In this document: positions 35,275 through 46,738 of the stretch, piece after piece
Numbering within the stretch: the first letter of the stretch is position 1
Layout: every line of letters starts with the position of its first letter
NCBI GenBank assembly: GCA_023512835.1
Contig: CM042090.1
Location: forward strand, 51,249,365-51,313,364
Reading direction: 5' to 3'
Length of the DNA stretch: 64,000 bases
DNA from: Taxillus chinensis
Lineage: Eukaryota > Streptophyta > Magnoliopsida > Santalales > Loranthaceae
Program-made: the position numbers and the translations under genes
Notes under the pieces: generated by a model
What the model was told of the DNA's origin: nothing
The model's input: the letters and a program-made list of their open reading frames with translations, nothing else
The model's database searches: none

Positions 35275-37809
35275 TATTTATATACACATTACAGTGGCAT
35301 TGGATTTTTCAACCCATAATTACAAGATTATTATCGGCCCAACACTAACATCAATCCTAGGGCCACAAGATAAAAATAAAAATAAATAAAACCTACACGC
35401 ACTGCTACATCAGAGAAGGCCATCAAAGTAACCACTAAACAATATTCAACTTGCTAGCATTAAACAAATAGGTAGGACTCCACTTGCAAGGAAAGAAACC
35501 TTGGTATAGGCGCCAATACGTAAAGAAAAAAACGATCATGTTTTTTTAAAACAGAAGACATAAATTTGTATACCAATTCCCTTTTTAAATCTGTATGCCA
35601 ACTTCTTTTTTAAACAGAAGACAGAAGAAAAATAAACATGTTTTTAAATCTGTATACCAACTTCCTTTTTGTTTGTTAAACAGAAGGCGCCAATACGTTA
35701 AAAAAAACACAACCAAGCATTTTCTTTTAAACAACAATAAAGACGATACATGGCAAATAAGCTCAACAAAAACACAGAAAAGAACAGAGCATATGTGTAT
35801 GTGAATGTGTTTGAAGTGGTACGTTTTTACACAAGCCAAACAAAACCCAACATAAACACGAAAAAAACAAAAGAGAGACTAGGCAATAGTACACCAAAAC
35901 CCAAACCAGACGACCCAAACTTAGTGGATTTTTTATGTAATCCTAAGCAGAGGGGTGACAACATATCGGAGCCCAGATTAGGGGAAAAGGAAACACCCAA
36001 ATGAGATACTAAATAGTCAAACGTGTAGCGACATGAGTGGAAACTAACACACAAGCGAGAGACTAAAAAACAAAGCATCATGAGTGGAAACCAAACACAC
36101 AAATGAGGGGAATTTTGCAAAACTCATCCCTTGGCAATGGGTTTTGGTATAACAAAATCAAGCAAATAAAGCAAACTCTCCATGAATACAAAGATACAGT
36201 GAGTGCATAGCAAAAACACAGACAACATCAAAATTCTTAAAGCAAATAGAACCAAGTCACAGCAACAATACGATAAACAAAACATAAAGGAAACACCGCA
36301 CCACTCCTTTCTTCAACACTACGGGTCAAATCACCTTTGCCTAGATCCTTCGAGCAGTGGTGGACAATGGAGCCAGGAGATGCAAGGTGGTGGATGCCTC
36401 GTATCAGTGGCGACGTCAGTAGGAGGCGACAGCGAGGGAGGCCTCGTGGTTAGTGGTGGCGTCTGCAAGGTGCAGCGTATATGATTGGAGACATCATCAG
36501 GGAGGCTGGTAGTCGTCAAAGAGGACGGCATCGACGTAGGGTCGCAGTCGAAGGGTTGAGGTGTGCGAAAGTTGGGATCGTAAGGTTGAAGGGTGAAACG
36601 GCGGTGGCCGGTGAAGTAAGGGCGGCACTGGCGAGTTGATTTCCGCCCAGCGGGGGACTGCTCAGTGGATTAAAAGGGATGAAGGTTGAGAGGTATTCTA
36701 TTTATGATGTTTGGATCGTGGGAGCCCCCCCTTTCGTAATCGTTCGATCTATTGAATTTATAGAGGATAGATTTTAGGGTTTAGGTTTGAATCGGAGCGG
36801 CTGGAATGGGTTTTGGAGATAGCTTCGGCATGGCCAATCATCTGGCTCGGGTGGGGCGACTTGGCTCGGGAAGACATGGGCAGGCATGGAGGAGGTTAGC
36901 TGGGCCTGAGGGTGGTCCTTGGTGGTCCGGCCGGCGCAGCTACCGTTGCGTGGCTTCAGGGAAGACGACGAGGCGTGGAAGGGAGATAAAAAGGTAGAAG
37001 ACGAAGCGTGGCATGTGAAAGGGATAAGATCGGCTATTTCGTGGCTGTGGTTTTTCTATCTTTATGATTCCTTTTTATTTTTTGTTTTTATTTTATTTTA
37101 TTTAGTTTAGTTTTAGTTTTTTTCATTTTATGTACTTCTGGCCAATGGAAGATCGACACCTGACCTGAAGTGGGCGGGAAAAGAAAAGGAAAAGCTAAAA
37201 ATTAATTTGTTTTGAGATTTTTAACTGATGTCATTCGATTTGTGGGATCAGCGGGGCAAACTGGCTTTCAAAACATCTTGTAAAAATTATTTTTGGACTC
37301 GGGGCATCATGACGAGCGACCCCATATCAATTTTATTTGAAAACGATCTTGTTTTTAGGGCAAGCCTGTACTGCAATTATTTATTACCGAAAAATGTATT
37401 TATTTTGATTTTTTTTATCTAAAAAGCTCTGGGAGTGAATATATACAATATATGTCAAAATTCTCAGAACGATGAGTAGGATGAGGTTATGAGGTTCGTG
37501 AGCTGATCCGGAGTGCCGTTTTGAATATTGGCCGCTAGTTGACCACCGTTAGTAGTCTAAATGCTATTTTATAACTTTCTCGTTTGACCTTGGAATTGAG
37601 CGCGGCTGATGGCGTTGATCTTCAAATTTGATTTTCTATCGCCTGGAACTGGGTCTTCGGCATTTGAAAGTCATTGAAATCCCCCTCTCAGATCGGCGAT
37701 CACGTCTCTTTATTTATATGTACAAAGTAATTAACAAATAGGAACGAAGTTTAAAGTGAAAAATAAAATGTGTATGTCCAACCCGGAAAAAATGGGGTCC
37801 AACACAGAC
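34510..37809 (-). mobile_element. Tat/Ogre-like solo LTR inserted in copia D integrase region
   Basis: The insert 34515-37804 (3,290 bp) reads TGTTGGACCCC...GGTGATGACA on the minus strand. It is flanked by the direct repeat CAGAC (34510-34514 and 37805-37809), and the copia frame continues exactly across it when compared with E. It holds a long CT repeat (35208-35271), a telobox-like TTTAGGGTTTAGG (about 36774), a minus-strand TATA-like CTATAAATTC (about 36760) and GGCGGCGACTC near its end (about 34605). Several open frames occur but none matches a protein I recognise. Confidence 0.9.
35208..35271. repeat. (CT)n microsatellite
   Basis: About 32 uninterrupted CT units inside the Tat/Ogre-like solo LTR. 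Open frames across it are Ser-Leu or Arg-Glu repeats and not genes. Confidence 0.95.
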
Positions 37810-38106
37810 AATTGACCAAGTCAAGCGATGCTAGTTTAGATGAAGTTTTAAAATTTAAATGAGCTCGACGCTTGTGCCATAGCCAACTTTCTTCATCTGA
37901 TGCTTTAGTAAGGAAGCATACAGGGTCAAAAGAATTACTTCTTAAGACCATTAAATATATATCCCCATCTCTTAATCCGGATAACTTAATATCTCTGGAT
38001 AAGTTTTCTCTAACTATGCAGGTGTCGGACATAAAGGAAACAGTAAATCCTTTGTCACATAAATTACTGACACTCAGCAGATTATGCTTCAAACCTTCAA
38101 CTAGTG
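37805..38106 (-). pseudogene. copia D protease end and pre-integrase domain fragment
   Basis: Minus-strand coding for the end of protease (GLKHNLLSVSNLCDKGF) and the GAG-pre-integrase domain (ESWLWHKRRAHLNFKT). The family's zinc-binding residues are spread between this piece and CRECQLGK at 34480. It continues into 34514 once the inserted LTR is discounted. Its upstream part is cut at 38106 by the left LTR of gypsy G. Confidence 0.88.
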
Positions 38107-40190
38107 TGTAAAGGCCCGTACCTGTGTGAGGTTGGGAGGTAGGCCCGAATAGGGTTTGGAATATTTTTCTTGACGACGTGACCTTACCGCGAGCATTGAG
38201 TTATTATTAACATTATTTCAATATCTGAAATGTATTGGTATGCATTATTATTAATTATTATTATTATAATATTTTGAGTTATTCCTATAATAATGAGTAT
38301 TATAGTTGAGATTTTTTATGGGATTTCGATTATTACCGTAGATATTTTAATATAGACTATAGATATTAATTGTATTCATTATTATTATTTACTGTGGTGA
38401 ATTATTATTAATTATTATAATTAATATTAATCAAACTATTAATATTATAATTATTCTTTGACTAATATTATAAATAAATTAGTATATGTATATGGGTATA
38501 AATAGGGGGGGACCTAGGGTAAAACCCTAGGTTCATTGTGCGTGCAAAGCTTGGTGAGAGAAGCAGAAGGGTTTGAAGCAGATAGTTCAATCAACCTTTC
38601 CAAACCAATCCAGGTAGGTGGTTCTCCGATTCCATCGTTGTATGAACGCAGATTCTGTAGAGCCTGTTGAACTCATTCATTTATATGTATGTATATGCGT
38701 ACTTAGGTGTATTTGTTATTACGTGGGTCGTGGTTGAGGGTTGGAGAGGACGATGCCGCCACCTGGTTCGGATGCAAGCCATGCGCCCGTAGGGTAGATC
38801 GGAGACGGGGAGAGGACGACGCTGCCACCTGGTTCAGACGTAAGCCGCGCGCCAGTAGGGTAGATCGGAGCCACAGCGAACCGGCGGTCGCGTTGCCGCT
38901 GTGTGTTGCGCGTTCGATGTGGGTGGAGAGATCGGTGTGGTGGTTGCGCGCGTGAGAGAGAGAGGTCTACTGCGTGCCGGCGAGAGAAGGACGGCGCGGT
39001 CTGTAGGTGCCGGCGAGAAGGCGGGCGACGATTTGGCGTGCGGTGGCCGCATTGCCTGCGCGTCAGTGAGGAAAGGGAAGACGGGGGGGCGTCTGTCGCC
39101 CCGTGAGTTGATACCAGCCCGTTAGGGCCGGTGTGTTGGGGGGACCGGCCCAATTGGGCCGGTTTTTGCCTCACACCCCATAATAATAATAATAATAATA
39201 ATAATTAAAATTAGTAAATAAATAAAATAAAATGGCATTCGAGCATGATGTGAGTATTAGGCGTAGTTTGACGTTGGTAATTCGTTGATTAAGATATTAT
39301 TTGTTTAATGAATATATATATATATAGGTGTGTATATATATATATATATAATTTATCTATCATGGTGGTTTGTTATTGTTGGATGATATTCTTAATGTTG
39401 TGTAATTGTTGCACTGAATATTGATTATTTAAAATTGTTGTGGTTTGTTAAGTATATGTCAACGTTGGGGTTAAATTGGTTGGGTTAACTGCGGGTTCCA
39501 CATAGGGCTGGCAAGAGGCCGCGGGTCCCCTGTGTGACCGGTTAATCCAGGTCCCATATGTGGCGGGTTGTCGTTAGGGGCACCCTGGGTCCCACATATG
39601 GCTGTTTGGTGGAGATTTGGGATGTTTGGTGCGTGTAGCGGAAATCCCGAGAATGGTTGGATTTCCTTTGTGGATTATCTATGGTTGGAGTGTGGATGTT
39701 TTATTTTGAGATCAGACATAAACTAAACGTGTTAGACTATGGCACAACACCAGCACAGGCATACACCAGTCATATAGAACTAGGAATCTTATGTACGGGG
39801 TAGTGGAGTTGGGGATCACCTACTGGGCATTCGTGCTCACCCTACTTATTTCTATTCCTACAGGTTGTAGGGAGTAGCTTTTGGAGCCACAACGGAGCGG
39901 GTCGGGAAATCTTCGTGTAGGATTTCTTCTATAGACTGTTAATTTTCTATTTATTTCCGGACAAGGGTCCGTGACAGTTGTACAAACTTGCTTGGCTACA
40001 CTTTGGTAATATTACTTGCAGTTATATTTATTAATAGCTTGTATGTTGCATTTGGATTATATTTAAGTACAATGCTACCCCCGTTGTGGTATTGTACAGG
40101 GTTGAAACAGTCACCAACCCCTCGACCCCTGGAGTGGGCGTGGGAAAGTTGCGCCCCTGATTCTGTCGGTCGAAATTTAGGGGCATGACA
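38107..40190 (+). mobile_element. 5' LTR of gypsy G (2,084 bp)
   Basis: Starts TGTAAAGGCCCG and ends GGGGCATGACA directly before an exact primer site. TATA-like TATAAATAGG (about 38499) is followed by a perfect palindrome ACCTAGGGT-AAA-ACCCTAGGT (about 38512-38532). The LTR also has a TAA run (39181-39205), TA-rich stretches (39315-39352) and a GC-rich leader (38720-39130) with open frames I do not consider genes. It differs from the LTRs of A-C and H, so G is another family. Confidence 0.9.
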
Positions 40191-40193
40191 AGT

Positions 40194-40205
40194 TGGTATC
40201 AGAGC
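40194..40205 (+). promoter_or_regulatory. primer binding site of gypsy G (initiator tRNA-Met)
   Basis: TGGTATCAGAGC, the standard plant initiator-Met primer sequence, three bases after the LTR end. Confidence 0.92.
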
Positions 40206-40587
40206 ATGGTTTAGTGGACCTAGGATAGTAAGGGTTGGTTGATAGACACTTAGTAGCTTGGAAGACTATAAGGAGGGCACCTGATCAACGCAGTCCTTAT
40301 ATGTGTTCCGGGTTGACTGAGGGTCCATCAGATCATCCTAGGGAGCATTTGGGTTGGGTGCATACATGCTGCGTGACTATGTGCATATCTAGCACAAGAA
40401 ATTATCTGCTAATGATGCCTTAATGATGTGCTTGTATTGATTATACAATTGGCTATCTGTGGTTTGTTTTTCTTTGGTGATTGATTGTGCTAATTCGAAC
40501 CTAGGAAGTCTAAGTGAATAACCACATAATTTGGTTGTTTGACTAGTGCGCAATAGTTAATAGATGTTGTTGATGTGTTGGTGCAGA
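40206..40587 (+). other. 5' untranslated leader of gypsy G
   Basis: No supported ORF between the primer site and the gag start at 40588. Confidence 0.6.
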
Positions 40588-42370
40588 ATGGCACCCAAGA
40601 CTAGGGCTCAAGGGCCAGCGGAGGAGCTATCCATTCAGTCCGAATCACAAGGAGAACAAAGTTCTCCAGTACCTGCCTTGGGTTCAAAGATTGCTACTCA
40701 GATTGGGGCTCAAATACTGAGCCAAATCCAGGGTGCCATGCAGGGTACCATGAGGGAGGTGGCCAGAGAAGTGATGCATGAGGAACTGAGGAAGCAGCAG
40801 CAGCCTCAGCAGGAGCAACAGCAGGAGGTTCTAGAGGAGAGCCAGCCACAGGTCATGGCAATTCCGCCTGCAGTACCGATCGACTGGGTGAGTCGGTTTC
40901 TGAAGCAGAAACCGACGAAGTTTGAGGCAAATACGAGACCCGATGAGGCCGAGGAATGGGTCAATTGGACAGAGGACATCTTTGAGCTGATCCAGGTGCC
41001 CGAGGAGGCTAAGGTCCGCTTAGCCACGCATTTCCTAGTAGGTGGGGCCCGTAGGTGGTGGGATGCTGTAAAGCATGTTCACGAGAGCCCGATGGCATGG
41101 GAGGACTTTGTGGAGCTCTTCTACATAGAGTATTTCCCTCGCTCTGTGCAGAAGATGAGGCGACGGGAGTACTATACACTGGAGCAGGTCGGTCGGACTG
41201 TGATAGAGTATGTCACTGCTTTCACTAAGCTAGGGAGATTTGCCCCTGAGTCATGGAGGGTTGAGGCTAATAAGACCCAGGATTTCATTGATGGGCTGAG
41301 ACCATCACTCAGGAGGGGACTGAATATGATGGAGTTGACCACGTACAGTGACGCGGTTAACAAGGCACTTATTGGAGAACGGGACTTAAACCAGATCAGG
41401 ACTCAGAAACCAAGGAGCTCATCAGGGCCTAACCAAAAGAGGCCAAGAGAGGAGCAGTCTGAGGGACAGGGGGACAAGAGGCCGGTGCCCAAATTCTCAC
41501 ATATGGGGAACTCATGCAGCAGTTCTACCTCACGGTTTTCAGGGACGTGTCGATCATGCGGACTTCGGGGACACAAGGAGGCGAATTGTAGGCGGAAGAG
41601 TGGCAACCCACTCAAGTGTTTTCGATGTGGGGGACTGGGACACAGGATATGAGAGTGTCCTTCTGCCAGCTCAGCTAGTGTTGCAGGGCCACATCGACCT
41701 CGTGACCAGGGCCAGAGGAGCGGGACTCCATATCAGAGGCCAGTTCAGTCAGGACAGTCAGTACAGGGACGACCTGCTACACAGCAGCCTCAGCGGGAGG
41801 CCCAGGCTCAGAAGGGACAAAATGATCGAGCTACGACAAGTCAGGCTAGTGGCAGTGTGCAGAAGCGGAGGAACTATGCTATCACTGATAGAGAGGCAGA
41901 AGTTCCACCAGTTGACGAGGCGAGTTAGGGGCTAGCTGCGGTGAGAGGTACAATTTTGGTTTCACGCACTATTTGTACTGTTTTGATTGATACTGGTGCT
42001 ACACACTCGTTCATTGCGCACTCCACTGTAGAGGGACTAGAGTTGGATTGTACCACTGTTGATCAGCCCCTTGTGGTTGATACACCCGTAGGGGGCCTGG
42101 TGGTGATTGATAGGGCTTGATCGGGATGTGAGGTTACTCTCGGAGGTGTTGACCTCCGGTGTAACCTATTTGTGATGCACTTTAATGCTTTTGATGTGAT
42201 ATTGGGTATGGACTGGTTGACCCGTGTAGAGGCGGTGATTGAGTGTTATAGGCGACGAGTGACCTTCCTCACACCTGAGGGCACTCGAGGCACCTTCGTG
42301 GGTGAGTGGTCTGATGATGCATGCAATTTGGGGCCTTTGAGGCAAGGATGAGGTGATGTAACCCATCAGT
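40588..42370 (+). pseudogene. gag-pro: gypsy G gag and protease
   Basis: The ATG at 40588 opens MAPKTRAQGP. A Gln-rich segment (about 40795-40840) precedes the gag core (ARRWWDAVKH, FYIEYFPRSVQKMRRREY, LGRFAPESW). The first CCHC knuckle is CRSCGLRGHKEANC. The second (CFRCGGLGH...) is cut by TGA at 41650 just before its last Cys. The same frame continues with TAG 41926 and TGA near 42118 and 42349. The protease shows LIDTGATHSFIA (about 41984) and ILGMDWL (about 42201). Gag, protease and RT share one frame, implying a single polyprotein before these stops arose. Confidence 0.92.
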
Positions 42371-43405
42371 TAGCCAGTCTGACTCTAGTTGACCCCCAGC
42401 AGGAGGGTAAGGTGGTGTTACCCAAGGTGGTGGATCAGTTTCCCGAGGACTTGGTTGAATTACCGCCAGAGAGAGAGGTGGACTTCTCAATAGAGTTGCT
42501 ACCTGGGACGGCACCGATCAGATTGGCAGCTTACAGGATGGCACCAGTTGAGCTTCGAGAGCTCAAGAGGCAGATTGACGATCTTTTAGCGCGTAGTTTT
42601 ATTAGACAGAGTATTTCGCCTTGGAGTGCTCCGGTGTTATTCGCCAAAAAGGCGGATGGTTCACTTCGGTTGTGTATTGACTATCGACGGTTGAACCAGG
42701 TGACAGTGAAGAACAGATACCCACTACCGAGGATCGATGATTTGTTTGATCAGTTCAGGGGTGCCCGTTGGTTTTCCAAGATTGATTTGAGATCTGGATA
42801 CCATTGTGCGGGAGTCAGATATCCCGAAGACAGCCTTCAGTTGTAGATATGGCCATTATGGGTGGCTAGTGATGCCCTTTGGGCTCACAAATGCCCCAGC
42901 GATGTTCATGGGGTTGATAAACTAGATCTTCACACCTTATCTTGATCAGTTCGTGGTGGTCTTTATAGATGATATCCTGATTTATTCCTGGACAGAGATC
43001 GAGCATGAGGAGCACTTACATATGGTGTTGCAGACGTTGATGGACCATCGACTATACGCAAAATTCACGAAGTGTGACTTTTGGCTGTAGAGGGTGAAGT
43101 TCTTAGGGCATGTGGTATCATCGGAGGGTATCACGGTGGATCCTGGCAAGATTGAGGCAGTAATGTCTTGGAAGCGGCCAACGAAGGTCTTTGAGATTCG
43201 GAGTTTTCTGGGGTTGGCTGGTTATTATAGGAGGTTCGTTAAGGACTTCTCCCGCTTAGCTGCACCGATGACCAGTTTAACCCGAAAGGGGGTACGATTC
43301 GTCTGGTCGGATGCTTGTGAGAATGCTTTCAGTCAGTTGAAGGCCAGATTGACTTCGGCACCTATCCTAGTCCTGCCACAGGAGGGTGTACCCTATGAGG
43401 TCCTA
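42371..43405 (+). pseudogene. pol: gypsy G reverse transcriptase, truncated at RNase H
   Basis: RT is open from the protease frame to about 42804 ([32 protein letters not shown]). A frameshift follows, then [17 protein letters not shown] and the catalytic [10 protein letters not shown] (about 42958). TAG at 42923 and 43088 both stand where relatives have CAG. The RT end and start of RNase H are open (43094-43400, [11 protein letters not shown]). Coding stops at PYEV, directly before the YCDAS motif expected next, where a foreign LTR tail begins at 43406. Confidence 0.93.
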
Positions 43406-43437
43406 GTTTCCTCGGGTTGGAAATCCGGGGCGTGACA
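43406..43437 (+). mobile_element. 32-bp LTR tail at a deletion junction
   Basis: GTTTCCTCGGGTTGG followed by AAATCCGGGGCGTGACA is the same 3' terminus seen at 26861-26892 and related to 15341 and 25030. It lies between RNase H of G and protease of H and marks a rearrangement breakpoint. Confidence 0.85.
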
Positions 43438-46400
43438 ATGAGGACCTTTGATTTGATTTTAGGGATGGACTAGTTAATGGCCTTCCAGGCTAAGATTGAC
43501 TGCTATAGACGGCAGGTGTCATTTATTTCACCCACAAGGTCACTCTGTACCCTAGTGGGGGAATGGGATGAGAATGCCGGGAGGGCTGGACTGACGAGAG
43601 GGCTATGGGGTAGTGTTACCCATAGGCTTGCTACACTTACTTTTGAGGAGGAAGGTAATACTGAAAAACGAGTGTGGCCAATTATTGTTGAAAATTTTCA
43701 GGATGTGTTTCCTGGGGAGTTACTGGAGTTGCCTCCACACAGGAGTGTTGAGTTCACAATCGAGTTATTGCCAGGAGTGGGACCTATCTCACAAGTGGCA
43801 TACCGGATGGGACCTGCCGAGTTGAGGGAGCTTCGAAACCAAATAAAGGAGCTGGGAGATAAAAGTTTCATTCGCCCAAGTACATCACCTTGGGGTGCAC
43901 CAGTCTTGTTTACTAAAAAGGCAGACGGTTCACTACGACTCTGCATTGATTATCAAAAGCTGAACCAAGTGACGATAAAGAACAAATACGCTTTGCCGAG
44001 GATTGAGGATCTGTTTGACCAGCTGAGTGGGGCACAGTGGTTTTCAAAGATTGATTTGCGTTCTGGGTATCATCAGGTGAGGGTCAGGAGTGAGGATATT
44101 CCTAAGACTGCTTTCAGGTGTAGATATGGGCACTATGAGTGGTTAGTGATGCCTTTCGGGCTCACGAACGCACCGGCAGTGTTCATGCACCTGATGAATC
44201 AGGCATTTGCCCCGTACCTAGATTCCTTTGTGGTGGTATTTATTGATGATATCCTTGTATACTCAAGGACCTGAGAGGAGCATGAGGAGCATTTGACTGT
44301 GGTGTTACAGACGCTCCGAGACCACCAGTTGTATGCTAAATTCAGCAAGTGTAACTTCTGGATGCAAGAGGTGCATTTCCTTGGGCATGTGGTATCTGCC
44401 GAGGGAGTTAGAGTGGACCCAACCAAGATTGAATCTGTATCATCTTGGGAAAGGCCCACGAATGTTTTTGAGATCCGTAGTTTCTTGGGTCTGGCAGGAT
44501 ATTACAGGCGTTTCGTGGAAGGGTTCTCTTGGTTAGCGGCACCAATGACAGCCCTGACCCGAAAAGGAGTCAAATTTGAGTGGACAGACAAGTGTCAGCG
44601 AGCTTTTGAGGAATTGAAGACTCGTTTGACTACTGCACCAGTTTTGAGTCTACCACGGGATGGAGTGCCTTATGAAGTGTATTGTGATGCATCCCGCATT
44701 GGATTGGGGTGTGTTCTGATGCAGGAACACAAAGTCATAGCTTATGGCTCACGACGGCCTTAAGCCCCATGAGCAGAATTACCCAACGCATGATCCGGAA
44801 TTAGCGAGCGTTATCTTTGCCTTGAAGTCGTGGCAACATTACCTGCTGGGGGAGAAATTTGTGGTATACACCGACCACAAAAGCCTACAGTATATCTTCA
44901 CCCAGAGGGATCTGAATTTGAGACAGAGGAGATGGGTGGAGTACTTGCAGATGTTTGACTTTAGACTCTCCTACACACCTGGAAAGGGGAATGTGGTTGC
45001 AGATGCACTGAGTAGAAAAGGAAAAGCTGAGGTTTCCATGAGAGAATGGAAAATGATGGAACAGTTAGCGAGCTTACAGTGCAGCCTGATTTTAGCAAGG
45101 TGGGGAGCGATCCTATGTTCTATTGCTGTAATGCCAGAGTTATACCATTGTGTCCGTCAGGGACAGTTGGGGGATGTGGACTGTGAAGTGATCCGGGCCC
45201 AGATAGAGGCCGGTGAACTGTCTGAGGAATGGACAGAAGGAACTGAGCATGAGCTAAGATTTCAGGGGCGCTTGATAGTACCGCCCTCCTTACTCGAGGA
45301 TGTGATGAGGGAGTTTCATCATTCCCGTTTGGCTGTGCATCCAAGAGGGACTAAGATGTATCATGCCGTGCGAGCACAGTTCTGGTGGCTAGGACTGAAG
45401 AGGTGTATAGCTGAGTTTGTTTCCAGGTGCCTTACTTGTCAACAAGTAAAGGCAGAGCACCAACGACCTGCTGGTCGATTCTGACCATTGCCTGTGGGTC
45501 GAGTGGAAGTGGGAGCATATTACCATGGATTTTGTGACGGGACTTCCTACCACTTCTGGGAGGAAGGATATGATTTGGGTCATTGTAGACCGATTGACTA
45601 AATCGGCCCATTTCTTGGCTATTCGGGAGCGAGACTCCATTGGAACATTGAGCCAGCTGTATGTTGATGAGATTGTGCAATGCATGGAGTGCCTTTGTCT
45701 ATCGTTTCAGATAGGGATGCACGATTCACTTCTCGGTTTTGGAATGGTTTGCAAGAGGCATTGGGGACGCGACTTAATTTGAGTACTGCTTTCCATCCTG
45801 AGACTGATGGTCACTCAGAGAGGACCATTCAAACGTTGGAAGACCTGTTAAGAGCTTGTGTGCTTGATTTTGGGGGATCATGGGCTTCTCACCTTCCTTT
45901 GGTAGAGTTTGCCTATAATAATAGTTACCATGCTTCTATTGGGATGGCCCCGTTTGAGGCATTGTATGGCAGACCTTGCCGATCTCCTTTATGTTGGGCA
46001 GAAGCTGGAGAGGCATCTATGTTGGGACCTCAATTGGTCCAAGAGGCCACGGCAAAAGTCCAACCGATTGGCGCCGCCTTCTTCTGACCCAGGTAGACAA
46101 AAGTTTTATGCGGATCGCCGACGTAGACCATTGGAGTTTTTGGTTGGAGACCACGTGTTTCTTTGTGTTTCTCCACGGAGAGGGCATAAGCGATTTGGAA
46201 AGGGATCCAAGTTATCTCCACGATACATTGGACCGTTCGAGATTTTGAGCAGAGTTGGACCCGTTGCTTATAGGTTGGCATTACCTCCCAGTTTGAGTAG
46301 AGTTTATGATGTTTTCCTTGTATCCCAGTTGCGGAAATACCATCCAGATCCCACACATGTGCTGGATTGGAGTACCCTGGATATTAGGGAGGACGTGACG

Positions 46401-46574
46401 ATTGTTGAGGCACCAATCCGTATTTTGGATAGGCGAGTGAAATAGCTGCGAGGTAAGACTATTCCGTTGGTTCGGGTGTTGTGGAAACACCGCGGTATGG
46501 AGGAAGAGACTTGGGAACGTGAGGCTGAGATGCGTGCTCACTACCCTGACCTGTTCGAGGACGAACAACCTTGA
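43438..46574 (+). pseudogene. pol: gypsy H pol with chromodomain, 5'-truncated
   Basis: Begins in the middle of protease (MRTFDLILGMD), so gag, the DTG active site, primer site and left LTR are missing. TAG at 43473 stands at a conserved Trp. RT is open 43477-44274 ([10 protein letters not shown] near 44237), ended by TGA where A has CGA. RT end to RNase H: 44293-44763. An indel near 44755 shifts the frame to 44744-45484 ([14 protein letters not shown] region). Integrase continues in 45525-46087 with shifts near 45500, 45680 and 46080. The chromodomain (WKHRGMEEETWERE) ends at TGA 46572. TAG at 46443 replaces CAG. Closest in-window relative: A. Confidence 0.93.
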
Positions 46575-46585
46575 AGGGGGGGAGG
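46554..46585 (+). repeat. proto-PPT module at the end of gypsy H pol
   Basis: TTCGAGGACGAA then a G-rich run (GAAGGGGGGGAGG). The 12-mer recurs exactly at 46706-46717 beside the true polypurine tract. Confidence 0.6.
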
Positions 46586-46725
46586 AAGGCAAACATCAAC
46601 ATAGTCAGGTACTTGTCCAACTGGTTGTTTTATGCGTCTATTCATTTGTGTTAGTGGTCTATTCTTTGGTTGTGGTTGTTGTTTCTTTTAATTCCGTATT
46701 TTCTTTTCGAGGACGAAAAGTCTTT

Positions 46726-46738
46726 AAGGGGGAGAGGA
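46726..46738 (+). promoter_or_regulatory. polypurine tract of gypsy H
   Basis: AAGGGGGAGAGGA immediately before the LTR start TGTAAGGACCCG. Confidence 0.87.

Noticed and set aside
36800..37000. Small Gly/Arg-rich ORFs in the solo LTR at 34515-37804
   Set aside because: No similarity to anything I recognise, and position fits an LTR leader.
38719..39174. GC-rich minus-strand ORF of 151 codons in the LTR of G
   Set aside because: Arg/Pro/Ser low-complexity translation, overlapped by other frames; it lies in an LTR leader with GC-rich repeats.
40194..40205. A tRNA gene
   Set aside because: Only the short primer-binding match to initiator tRNA-Met is present; no cloverleaf.
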